DNA of 64,000 nucleotides from Alloacidobacterium dinghuense. Its GTDB lineage: Bacteria > Acidobacteriota > Terriglobia > Terriglobales > Acidobacteriaceae. The stretch lies in assembly GCF_014274465.1 (NCBI RefSeq), contig NZ_CP060394.1, forward strand, positions 2,108,001 through 2,172,000, in the 5' to 3' direction. A program made the translations under genes and the position numbers. Below, piece after piece: positions 8,139 through 16,468 of the stretch. The notes under the pieces were generated by a model that made no database searches, was not told the origin of the DNA, and saw only the letters and a list, made by a program, of their open reading frames with translations. Every line of letters starts with the position of its first letter. Position 1 is the stretch's first letter.

Positions 8139-8430
8139 GATACGCGTAACCCCATCAAGAATGAGGATTTTAGCAAAAGATAGGGGGAGGGTACCAAGAC
8201 TCGCAGCCTAGCCTGATCTGGCCCGTAGATCTCGTGCTGTTCGGCCCCGTAACGGCAGGCTCCAATCCCGGTTCCCGCAGACTCGATACGCGTAACCCCA
8301 TCAAGAATGAGGATTTTAGCAAAAACATAGGGAGGAGGGTGGCAAGGCTCGAAGCGTCGCCTGCACCAGCCCATCTACATCGTGCTGCTCAGCCTCAGCC
8401 GCAGGCTCCCAACCTAGTTCCCGCAGCGTA
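8139..8430. repeat. Imperfect tandem duplication of the hemD 3' end and its flank
   Basis: Two adjacent units of about 146 bp (8139-8284 and 8285-8430). The first about 40 bp of each unit (from GATACGCGTAACCCC to GATTTTAGCAAAA) are identical; the rest is clearly related but diverged by many substitutions. In the second unit this sequence is the last codons of hemD; in the first it is non-coding. The divergence gradient suggests an old duplication with the hemD copy under selection, or a dispersed repeat inserted twice. Confidence 0.6.
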
Positions 8431-9116
8431 GCCGAAGTAATTGGCCCAATCGAAAGCGCCCGGACACCTTCCGGTACCGAACAGATTCGCGCCTCTTCCA
8501 ACAGGTGAAAAAAGTTGGTCGCCGTCGAAGAGCTGGTAAACGTCACCGCATCCGGCAGCGGAGTGTTCAGGAAAACCCCGCTCACGAGTGCAATCGATTC
8601 CTCCGGAATCGCCGATCGATAAGCGTCCACCACATCCACCGTCGCACCCAACCGCCGAAGTTCATCCGGAATCACATCGCGGGCCACGGCCGCCCGAGTC
8701 AGCAGCACCCGCGACCCGGCAACCTTGTCGCGCAGAATATCGACAACCGACTCGGCAACATACTTCGGAGGAATCAGGTCCACCCGAAACCCGGCCTCAC
8801 GCAAAGCCGCCGCCGTCGCCGAACCAACCGCAACCACCTGCACTCCGGAAACAGAGGAAGGCTCAACCTGAAGCAACGCCAAACGCCCCGCCAGCACCGG
8901 GACGGTATTCGCACTGGTCACAATCAGCCACTGGTACTGCGACAAATCCTGCAGCGCAGCATCCAGCGGCTCATACGATTCAGGAGGAACAATCTCAATG
9001 GTAGGAAGTTCGATAACACAGGCGCCCAGAGCCTCCAGCTCCGTCCGCAGACGGCTGACCTGACGCCGCGGCCGGGTGACAACAATGATCCGGCCCTTGA
9101 GCGGCAGTTCACTCAC
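8316..9116 (-). CDS. hemD: Uroporphyrinogen-III synthase
   Basis: 266 residues. The order is RIIVVTRP near the N-terminus, WLIVTSANTVPVL, VVAVGSATAAALREAG, then the second lobe with VLLTRAAVARDVIPDEL and VTFTSSSTATNFF, the HemD two-domain fold. It closes hydroxymethylbilane with inversion of ring D to uroporphyrinogen III in haem/sirohaem synthesis. It is the last gene of the ccsA-hemA-hemC-hemD operon and overlaps hemC by 4 nt. Its last codons lie inside a tandemly duplicated segment, so the extreme C-terminus (ALPPSSLCFC) may be acquired. Confidence 0.9.
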   Translation of the reverse strand: MSELPLKGRIIVVTRPRRQVSRLRTELEALGACVIELPTIEIVPPESYEPLDAALQDLSQYQWLIVTSANTVPVLAGRLALLQVEPSSVSGVQVVAVGSATAAALREAGFRVDLIPPKYVAESVVDILRDKVAGSRVLLTRAAVARDVIPDELRRLGATVDVVDAYRSAIPEESIALVSGVFLNTPLPDAVTFTSSSTATNFFHLLEEARICSVPEGVRALSIGPITSATLRELGWEPAAEAEQHDVDGLVQATLRALPPSSLCFC

Positions 9117-10024
9117 AGCTGAACGGCTCCAAGAATTTCGCGCGCACCCTGTTCCATCAGCCGCTCTGCCAACCGCAGCCCAAGCTCTTCGGCGTTCTGG
9201 CCTGGCTGATGTTCAAGCTCTGCCCGCACCAGCGCCGATCCATCGGGATGCGCCACAACCCCGGTCACGGTATACCCTTCAACCAAGAGCTCACAATAAA
9301 CACCGATGGGCACGTGGCACCCGCCACCCAGCGCCGCAAGCGCCGAGCGTTCAGCAGTCACGGCAAAGCGGGAGGCAGGATCATCCAGAAACGCGACAGC
9401 AGCCTGCATCCGCTCATCCTCGGCACGCGTCTCAATCGCCAGCGCCCCCTGCCCTGGAGCAGGACAAAGCACCAAAGGTGAAAATCGCTCGCGAATCCAC
9501 TCCGTGCGCTCCAGCCGCTCAAGCCCGGCAGAAGCGAGAACAGCAGCATCCACAACGCCTTCACTCAACTTGCGCAGCCGCGTATCCACATTGCCGCGAA
9601 ACTCGACAAGTTCCAGATCGCGCCGCTGTGCCCGAAGCTGCGACTGCCTCCGCAGACTACTCGTCCCAATGCGCGAGCCCGAAGGCAAAGCCGCGAACGA
9701 GTCGTAGTTCACGGAAACAAACGCATCGCGCGGATCGACACGCGGAGGAATGGCCGCAATAGCAAACGGAGCCGCAAGCTCCGTAGGAAGGTCCTTCAAA
9801 CTATGTACGGCCAGATCAATCCGTTCAGCAACGAGCGCCTCTTCAATCTCCTTGGTGAACATGCCCTTCGTGCCGACTTTATTGAACGCGATACCCTGCA
9901 AGGCATCACCCGTCGTACGAATGACCTCAATTGTGACCTCATGCCCTGCGCCGCGCAGCGCATCGGCAATATGATTTGCCTGCCACAGTGCAAGCTGCGA
10001 GCCGCGCGAACCGATACGAATCAC
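9113..10024 (-). CDS. hemC: Hydroxymethylbilane synthase (porphobilinogen deaminase)
   Basis: 303 residues, normal length. Visible are the N-terminal RIGSRGSQLALWQA, the catalytic Asp78 in HSLKDLP, the arginine-rich substrate site GTSSLRRQSQL and EFRGNVDTRLRKL, and Cys236 in LGGGCHVPIG, which carries the dipyrromethane cofactor. It polymerises four porphobilinogens into hydroxymethylbilane. The start overlaps the hemA stop by 4 nt, and its stop overlaps the hemD start by 4 nt, so translation is coupled. Confidence 0.97.
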   Translation of the reverse strand: MIRIGSRGSQLALWQANHIADALRGAGHEVTIEVIRTTGDALQGIAFNKVGTKGMFTKEIEEALVAERIDLAVHSLKDLPTELAAPFAIAAIPPRVDPRDAFVSVNYDSFAALPSGSRIGTSSLRRQSQLRAQRRDLELVEFRGNVDTRLRKLSEGVVDAAVLASAGLERLERTEWIRERFSPLVLCPAPGQGALAIETRAEDERMQAAVAFLDDPASRFAVTAERSALAALGGGCHVPIGVYCELLVEGYTVTGVVAHPDGSALVRAELEHQPGQNAEELGLRLAERLMEQGAREILGAVQL

Positions 10025-11367
10025 GAACGTTCCTTTTCTTTGCCCGCGGCAACAGGCTCTCTCGCATCCGCAGGAACGGTCTTCGACACAGACGGCGGAT
10101 TCACCTGTTCTTGTGCAGAAGGGAGATGGAAAACAGAGCGCATCACTTCGAGCATCAGAGTGTCCGCCTCAAGCGCCGCTGCTTTGATGGCCTGCATGGG
10201 CATGTGCAGGAATTTATTCATCAACCCGCGCGTCAGCGCTTCAACCGCCGCCTGCTGTTCCGGAGTAAGCGATTGCAACCGGGCCTGTACGCGACGCAGT
10301 TCTGCCTGTCGCATCTCCTCAGCCGTGTTCTGCAAATCGACGATCATCGGCGCAGCGTTCACAGACTGCGCCCGCCGCTGGAACCGAAGCACCTCCTCGG
10401 CAATGATCTTCTCAGCACGCTGCGCTTCCCGCGCCCGGTCATCGAGGTGCGACGCTGCAACCGACTGCAAATCGTCGATGTCGTACAGGAAGACACCGTC
10501 CACACGATTGATCTCTGGATCGATGTCACGCGGCACCGCAATATCGATAAGGAACATCGGACGGTTGCGACGCTTCTGCAGAAACTGTTGCCCATGCTCG
10601 CGGCGGAAGATATGCTCCTGCGAGCCGGTCGAGGCGATAATGATGTCTGCCTGATCTGCCGTCGCGTACAGGTCTTCAAAGCGAATGGCTTGTCCCTTGA
10701 AATTCTGCGCCAGTCGCACGGCCCGCTCGTGCGTGCGGTTGGCAACAAGAATTGAATCCGCGCCCTGCCGCATCAGGTGTCGCGCCGCAAGCTCGCTCAT
10801 CTTGCCCGCGCCTACCAGCAGAACGCGCTTCCCTTCAAGAGATCCGAAAATCTTCTTGGCAAGATCGACGGCAACGGAGGCAATCGAGACCGACGAACTG
10901 CCGATCTGGGTTTCGCTGCGAACTTTCTTCGCAACGGTGAACGTCGACTGCAGCAGTTTCTCCAGGTGTGTTTGCACCGCTCCTACCGAGCGCGCCGCCG
11001 TGTATGATTCCTTCACCTGTCCGAGAATCTGCGGCTCACCCACTACCATCGAATCGAGACTGGCCGCCACGCGAAACAGATGCTGCACCGCATCCGTCTC
11101 GCGATACTCATAGGTATGCGGGCGCAGCGACGTAGTTTCAATGCCAAGATAGCTTTGCAGAAAACTCAACAGGTCCGGACTGATCGAATCATGACAAGCC
11201 AGCATCTCAACGCGATTGCAGGTTGAGAGAATCATCGCCTCGTGCACGCCGGGAAATTCGAGCAGTGCGCGGGTCGCCTCGCTCAGCCGTTCGGGCGAAA
11301 TAGCCAACTGCTCCCGCAACTCAACAGGAGCCGTCTTGTGGTTCACACCTGTGAGCAAAAGCTTCAT
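10021..11367 (-). CDS. hemA: Glutamyl-tRNA reductase
   Basis: 448 residues. The active-site Cys50 is in ILSTCNRVE, followed by the NADPH-binding Rossmann motif GAGKMSELAARHL and the C-terminal dimerisation helix. It reduces glutamyl-tRNA to glutamate-1-semialdehyde, the first committed step of the C5 haem pathway. A C-terminal tail of about 35 residues rich in Pro, Ala and Glu is not part of the core fold. ATGA overlaps join it to the ccsA-like gene upstream and hemC downstream. Confidence 0.97.
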   Translation of the reverse strand: MKLLLTGVNHKTAPVELREQLAISPERLSEATRALLEFPGVHEAMILSTCNRVEMLACHDSISPDLLSFLQSYLGIETTSLRPHTYEYRETDAVQHLFRVAASLDSMVVGEPQILGQVKESYTAARSVGAVQTHLEKLLQSTFTVAKKVRSETQIGSSSVSIASVAVDLAKKIFGSLEGKRVLLVGAGKMSELAARHLMRQGADSILVANRTHERAVRLAQNFKGQAIRFEDLYATADQADIIIASTGSQEHIFRREHGQQFLQKRRNRPMFLIDIAVPRDIDPEINRVDGVFLYDIDDLQSVAASHLDDRAREAQRAEKIIAEEVLRFQRRAQSVNAAPMIVDLQNTAEEMRQAELRRVQARLQSLTPEQQAAVEALTRGLMNKFLHMPMQAIKAAALEADTLMLEVMRSVFHLPSAQEQVNPPSVSKTVPADAREPVAAGKEKERS

Positions 11368-12179
11368 TGCGTCGGAAACCTATGCACCGAACTGAATAGA
11401 TTCGCGGCCAGTACACACAGCATGAGAAGGAAAACCGCGCTTGAGAGATATACAGCTCTCTTGCCGCGCAGCCCAGTGGAACGCCGCACGAACAAAATCA
11501 CCAGGTACAGCACCCACATGACGAACGAAAGCACAACCTTCGGATCGAGGAAATATGCTGCGCCCATGTGTTCCTGCGCGATCAGCGACCCGATCAGCAG
11601 GCCTCCGGTCATGCAGTGAAAGCCAAAGATGAGCGTCGTCTTGGCAATCTGGTCCATGGTGTCGAGCGGCGGCAGCCACTCCAGAAACCCAGGCGACTGC
11701 CTGTTCTTAAGCCGCCGCTCCTGCGCCAGATAGAAAAGGCTTGCCAGCAGGCTGAAGATCAGCGCCGCATAAGCCGCCAGCAGAAGCGTTACATGAATTG
11801 CAATCCAACCACTTCGCACCTGAGAAGACGAGAATGTATATCGATCCGGACCGATGGCGGGAACCAGAATAATCAGAAAAGCAAGCGGCAGCGCGAACAC
11901 GCCAAAAGAGATCGTGCGATAACGAAGCCAGATCAGCAGAAACGCGGTGACAATCAACAGCGAAAGCGTGGACTGGACCTGGTGCATGCCAACCGGCATC
12001 AACCGATGCGCCGCGGCCAGCATTTCCACGAACGCGACAAAGTGGAAAAACCACCCGCCAATCGTCAACGGAAGGCAAATCCTCTGCCAGCGCGGACGGT
12101 CGCCAAAAACCGCAGGCAGCACAGACACGCTGGCCAGCCCATAAAGCACCGCCGCAACCCTTAGCCATAGCAGATACAT
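11364..12179 (-). CDS. CcsA/HemX-family cytochrome c assembly membrane protein
   Basis: 271 residues with about eight transmembrane helices and conserved histidines in HFVAFVE, HVTLLLAAYAA and FGFHCMTGG, typical of the CcsA/CcmC/HemX family. In Gram-positives the neighbouring HemX modulates HemA; in other bacteria CcsA-type proteins carry haem for cytochrome c assembly. Its place as first gene of a hem operon favours a HemX-like role, but the sequence alone does not separate the two. Translation is coupled to hemA by a 4-nt overlap. The window also encodes a seven-haem cytochrome c that would need such a pathway. Confidence 0.85.
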   Translation of the reverse strand: MYLLWLRVAAVLYGLASVSVLPAVFGDRPRWQRICLPLTIGGWFFHFVAFVEMLAAAHRLMPVGMHQVQSTLSLLIVTAFLLIWLRYRTISFGVFALPLAFLIILVPAIGPDRYTFSSSQVRSGWIAIHVTLLLAAYAALIFSLLASLFYLAQERRLKNRQSPGFLEWLPPLDTMDQIAKTTLIFGFHCMTGGLLIGSLIAQEHMGAAYFLDPKVVLSFVMWVLYLVILFVRRSTGLRGKRAVYLSSAVFLLMLCVLAANLFSSVHRFPTQ

Positions 12180-12307
12180 ACAGTCGGAATCTTTACGTAA
12201 ACCCTAAGTATAACTGCCCAGAGTGGCGCAGGCCGCTATGTTATGGATTCCCGTACCCGCAACTCGATTCACCAATCACCCGTTAGCGCATACCAATCCG
12301 CATCCCG

Positions 12308-14971
12308 ATGCGATATGCTGACCTTTTCCCAGTGTCCGAAACTTCTCTCCAATCTGTCGAGACGGCGCAGACGCCGCTCATGCGTCAGTACGCCGCAGCC
12401 AAGCAACAACATCCTGATACATTGCTGTTCTTTCGCCTCGGCGATTTCTACGAGCTCTTCTTTGAAGATGCTCACGTCGCCTCGCGCGAACTGCAAATCA
12501 CCCTCACTGCCCGCGACAAAGAGCGTGCCGTGCCCATGTGCGGCGTGCCCTATCACGCAGCTGAAGCCTACATCTCGCGATTGCTGCGCAAGGGCTATCG
12601 CATCGCCATCTGCGAGCAGATGGAGGATCCAAAGCTGACAAAGAAGATCGTTCGGCGTGAGGTCACGCGCGTCCTCACCCCGGGAACAGCGATCGATCCC
12701 GCTCTTAGTTCCGAGCAGAATAATTTTCTCGCCGCCGTATCCTTTGGAGAAAACGTTGCGGCCCTCGCTCTGCTTGACCTCTCAACCGGCGACTTCCGTG
12801 CCGCAGAGTTTACTGGAGCCCAGGCAGTCGCTCTATGCCTCGACGAGTTACAGAAAGCATCGCCCAGCGAACTGCTCGTTCCCGGCCAGAATCCCCTGCT
12901 AACACAGAAAGCAGATCTGCCATTCGCGATCGAACGCATCAAGACAAAGACCCCGATCGAAGACTGGGTGTTCACGAGAGACTACGCTGTGCCTCTGCTT
13001 GAGCGTCAATTAGGCACTGCATCGCTCGACGGCTTCGGATTATCGCAGCATCCAACCGCCGCCATAGCTTCCGGAGCCATCCTGCATTATGTGCGAAGCA
13101 CGCAGCGCGTTGAGCTTGGCCACATCGACAGCATTCGCTTTTACGAACGCGCCGAACATCTCCAACTCGATCAGGTGACCGTCCGTAATCTCGAGCTGCT
13201 CGAACCGCTCTTCAGTGAAGCAGGCTCGGCGACAACACTCTTCCACACACTCGATTGCTGCCGGACCCCTATGGGCAAACGCATGCTTCGCGCTTCGATC
13301 CTTCGCCCCCTGCTGAACGAACAGACGATCCATGCCCGCTACGAAGCTGTCGAATTCCTGAAGAATGACCTGATCCTGCGCGAAAAAGTCCGACAGATTC
13401 TCGAGGGGATTCTCGATCTCGAGCGACTGCTCGCTCGCATCTCCCTCGACAGCGCAGGCCCCCGCGATCTGCTGGCGCTGGCAGCTTCGCTGCAACACTT
13501 GCCGCAATTGCAAAACGCCCTGACCGGCATTGACCTCTCGCTTTGGAAGCAGATCACCACCCGGCTCGATACCCTGGAAGACATCTGCGCAAAGATTCAC
13601 CAGACAATTCAACCGTCGCCGCCTCTCACACTCGCAGAAGGTGGCGTCATCGCGGCAGGCAGAGACGAAGAACTGGACGAACTGCGAACCCTCAGCCAGA
13701 GCGGACGCCAGTCCATCGCCAGCATCGAGGAACGCGAACGAGCGCGCACTGGCATTTCGTCGTTAAAGGTCCGCTTCAATTCCGTCTTCGGTTATTACAT
13801 TGAAATCACAAAGGCGAATCTCGCGAACGTTCCAGGTGACTATGAGCGAAAACAAACGCTGGTAAACGCCGAGCGGTTTACCACTCCCGAGCTGAAAGAT
13901 TACGAGACAAAGATCCTTACCGCGCAGGAGCGCTCGGTTGAAATCGAAAAGCGAATCTTCGCCGAACTGCGCCGCGAAGTTCTTGACCATGCAAGCCGCA
14001 TCCGCAAAACCAGCACCGCAGTTGCCGAAGCCGATCTCCTGGCAAATTTCGCGCATCTCGCGGCGCTCCGAAATTATGCGCGGCCGCAGCTTGCGACCGA
14101 GATACTCCTCGAACTCGTCAGCGCACGTCATCCTGTCATCGAGTGCCTGATGGAAGAACAGAGCGAGGGCCGATTTATTCCAAACGACCTTTACCTGGAT
14201 GTCCAGGGTCCCGCCATCTTGCTGCTCACAGGGCCGAACATGGGTGGCAAGTCAACCTATCTGCGGCAGGCTGCTTTGCTGGTCATCATGGCGCAGATGG
14301 GCTGCTTCGTTCCCGCTGCCGCAATGCGCTACGGACTTGTCGACCGCATCTATACACGCATTGGGGCCAGCGATAATCTGGCGCGTGGACGCTCTACCTT
14401 CATGGTCGAGATGACGGAGACAGCGACCATCCTCAACACCGCGACCGAACGTTCGCTCATTCTGCTCGATGAAATGGGGCGCGGCACCGCGACCTTCGAC
14501 GGCCTCTCACTCGCATGGGCAACCCTTGAATATCTGCATGCGCACATCGGCGCACGCACGCTTTTCGCGACGCACTACCATGAGCTGACCATCCTTGCCG
14601 AGCAACTAGCCCATCTCAAGAACCTCCGTGTAGCTGTCAAAGAGACGCCGCAAGGCATCGTTTTTCTGCATGCCATCGAACTGGGGCCGGCCAGCAAGAG
14701 CTATGGCATCGACGTTGCGCGTCTCGCAGGATTGCCCCCTCAAGTGATCCAGCGAGCGCGGCATGTCCTGAAGCAGCACGAGCGATCGGAACGCAACAAC
14801 GTTGCGGTAGAAACAGCAGCGCCGCTGCAGCTCACCATGTTTACGCCACTCTCGCAACGCATTCTCGATCGATTGCAGGAGACGGACATCAACTCCTTGA
14901 CACCGTTGCAGGCGCTGAATCTTCTTGAGGAGCTGCAGAGCGAAATCAAATCACCACAGGGTAATGCATGA
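12308..14971 (+). CDS. mutS: DNA mismatch repair ATPase MutS
   Basis: 887 residues. The mismatch-binding Phe-X-Glu is in FFRLGDFYELFF (Phe47, Glu49). The clamp and lever domains follow, then the ABC-type ATPase with Walker A GPNMGGKST at about residues 642-650, the DEMGRGTATFDG segment (Walker B/signature) and the ATHYHEL switch. It recognises mismatches and recruits MutL. It is divergently transcribed from the hem operon across a 128-bp gap. Its stop overlaps the start of the GH3 gene by 4 nt (ATGA). Confidence 0.97.
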   Translation: MRYADLFPVSETSLQSVETAQTPLMRQYAAAKQQHPDTLLFFRLGDFYELFFEDAHVASRELQITLTARDKERAVPMCGVPYHAAEAYISRLLRKGYRIAICEQMEDPKLTKKIVRREVTRVLTPGTAIDPALSSEQNNFLAAVSFGENVAALALLDLSTGDFRAAEFTGAQAVALCLDELQKASPSELLVPGQNPLLTQKADLPFAIERIKTKTPIEDWVFTRDYAVPLLERQLGTASLDGFGLSQHPTAAIASGAILHYVRSTQRVELGHIDSIRFYERAEHLQLDQVTVRNLELLEPLFSEAGSATTLFHTLDCCRTPMGKRMLRASILRPLLNEQTIHARYEAVEFLKNDLILREKVRQILEGILDLERLLARISLDSAGPRDLLALAASLQHLPQLQNALTGIDLSLWKQITTRLDTLEDICAKIHQTIQPSPPLTLAEGGVIAAGRDEELDELRTLSQSGRQSIASIEERERARTGISSLKVRFNSVFGYYIEITKANLANVPGDYERKQTLVNAERFTTPELKDYETKILTAQERSVEIEKRIFAELRREVLDHASRIRKTSTAVAEADLLANFAHLAALRNYARPQLATEILLELVSARHPVIECLMEEQSEGRFIPNDLYLDVQGPAILLLTGPNMGGKSTYLRQAALLVIMAQMGCFVPAAAMRYGLVDRIYTRIGASDNLARGRSTFMVEMTETATILNTATERSLILLDEMGRGTATFDGLSLAWATLEYLHAHIGARTLFATHYHELTILAEQLAHLKNLRVAVKETPQGIVFLHAIELGPASKSYGIDVARLAGLPPQVIQRARHVLKQHERSERNNVAVETAAPLQLTMFTPLSQRILDRLQETDINSLTPLQALNLLEELQSEIKSPQGNA

Positions 14972-16029
14972 GCACAACGCTTCGCCGGATGGTTGGACAG
15001 CTGACAATTGTGGGCCTCGAAGGACCGGAACTGACGTCCAGCGAGCGTACATGGCTCAAGTTGATTCGACCAAGCGGCATCATTCTCTTCCGCCGAAATA
15101 TTGACGACGCTGAACAGACCGTCCGGCTTCTGCGTGAAGCCGCCCAGATCACTGGTGCACCAAATTTGCGCTGCGTCGATCTTGAAGGCGGACTCGTCGA
15201 TCGACTGCGCGATTTAATCGCACCCATGCCATCGCCAGCCGAGGTCTACGCGACGCGCAAACCAGCGCTCTTTAAGAAACACGGCCGTCTTATTGCCCAA
15301 GAGGTACGCAGCCTCGGCTTCAACACGGTCTTCGCTCCAGTGCTCGATCTCGCGCTCCCCGCCTCCGCCAGCGTGATGCGCACACGCACTGTATCCGCTG
15401 ATCCCGCCGAGGTAATCGCATATGGCGCAGCCTTTCTTGATGGACTTGCCGCCGAAGGCATCCTCGGGAGTGGAAAGCATTTCCCCGGCCTCGGCGGCGG
15501 CAATCTTGATTCGCACCACGCCATGCCCGTCATTCAACGTTCATGGAAAGAGATGTGGGCCGCAGATATCGCCCCCTTCTACGCTCTCAGCCGCCGCTTG
15601 CCCATGATCATGGTGGCCCATGCAGCCTATCCCAACGCATCGAAAAGCATGCTGCCAGCCTCGATTTCCCCATTTTGGATCTCCGATGTGCTTCGAAAGA
15701 GACTTCTCTATAGAGGTCTCATCGTATCGGACGATATGGAAATGGGAGGGATACTGACGCAGCGATCCATGGAGGAAGCTGCAGTGGAGGCAATCGCAGC
15801 AGGAACAGACGTTATCGAGATTTGCAGAAATCAAGCACTTGTTTTTCAGGCTTATGAAGCATTGCTCTCGGAGGCCGAGCGTTCGCCGTCTTTTCGCCGG
15901 CGCGTGCAACAGGCGGCAGGACGAGTCCTCCGCAGCAAGAACAAGTTGCTGGCCGGATCTGTGTCTCGGCCACCGTCGCCCCGCAAGTTGGAGCAACTGC
16001 GGCGCCAGGTACAAGAACTGCTGCAGTAG
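14968..16029 (+). CDS. nagZ: GH3 beta-N-acetylhexosaminidase, NagZ-like
   Basis: 353 residues, a single GH3 TIM-barrel as in NagZ. The motif GSGKHFPGLGGGNLDSHHAMP holds the Lys170-His171 substrate contacts and the Asp181-His183 pair that acts as general acid/base in NagZ. VSDDMEMGGI (Asp255/Asp256) carries the nucleophile. The usual HFPGHG is HFPGLG. There is no signal peptide, fitting cytoplasmic recycling of GlcNAc-anhydroMurNAc peptides from peptidoglycan. It is translationally coupled to mutS, an association that says little about function. Confidence 0.88.
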   Translation: MSTTLRRMVGQLTIVGLEGPELTSSERTWLKLIRPSGIILFRRNIDDAEQTVRLLREAAQITGAPNLRCVDLEGGLVDRLRDLIAPMPSPAEVYATRKPALFKKHGRLIAQEVRSLGFNTVFAPVLDLALPASASVMRTRTVSADPAEVIAYGAAFLDGLAAEGILGSGKHFPGLGGGNLDSHHAMPVIQRSWKEMWAADIAPFYALSRRLPMIMVAHAAYPNASKSMLPASISPFWISDVLRKRLLYRGLIVSDDMEMGGILTQRSMEEAAVEAIAAGTDVIEICRNQALVFQAYEALLSEAERSPSFRRRVQQAAGRVLRSKNKLLAGSVSRPPSPRKLEQLRRQVQELLQ

Positions 16030-16468
16030 ATCTCAGACCGGAAGTTCGCCGCTATCGAGAGAACCGGATTGGTAACGAGTGTTTCGGCCATGTTTGTCAC
16101 AGTAACGATTGCATTTGTGAACACAAGATTCACTACTGATGAAAAAGTGCTCACTTTGATAGACGGTTATATCGAAAGTAACTTGCATTCTTACTATGAT
16201 GCATGCATGCTGCACTAAAAGCGGAATGAGGGTAAATGGCCACTATGTATACTGTCATTGACTCATAAGTATCAGATCTCATCTGCGTTGCACTCGCTGT
16301 GCGCGTATTTTGCTGTTCGGAAACCCTGATTGGTTCGAGTAGCCCCCAGTCAGGAGCATTCAAAACGCGGGTGAGGCAAATGGCCGCCGCTCGTACTCCC
16401 CTGTTGGCAACTACTGCTCCCACTTTCAAATCGAAACAAGCTTCGGCTAACTGTGTCTGTAAACAAAT
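16030..16468. other. AT-richer intergenic region, no gene seen
   Basis: 439 bp, visibly poorer in GC than its neighbours. The open frames present are short and lack family features. It presumably holds the promoter and long leader of the downstream glycosylphosphotransferase gene. No convincing -35/-10 pair, hairpin terminator or tRNA-like structure was found for the end of the GH3 gene. Confidence 0.5.

Noticed and set aside
8505-9122. 205-residue plus-strand open frame, and similar long frames at 9076-9762, 9803-10654 and 9976-10755
   Set aside because: They are antisense to hemD, hemC and hemA, are extremely Arg/Pro/Gln- or Cys/Ser-rich, and match no family; the minus-strand genes have full catalytic motifs.
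16030-16468. Possible small RNA or tRNA gene in the AT-rich gap
   Set aside because: No cloverleaf, no strong hairpin with T-tract and no clear promoter pair could be seen.
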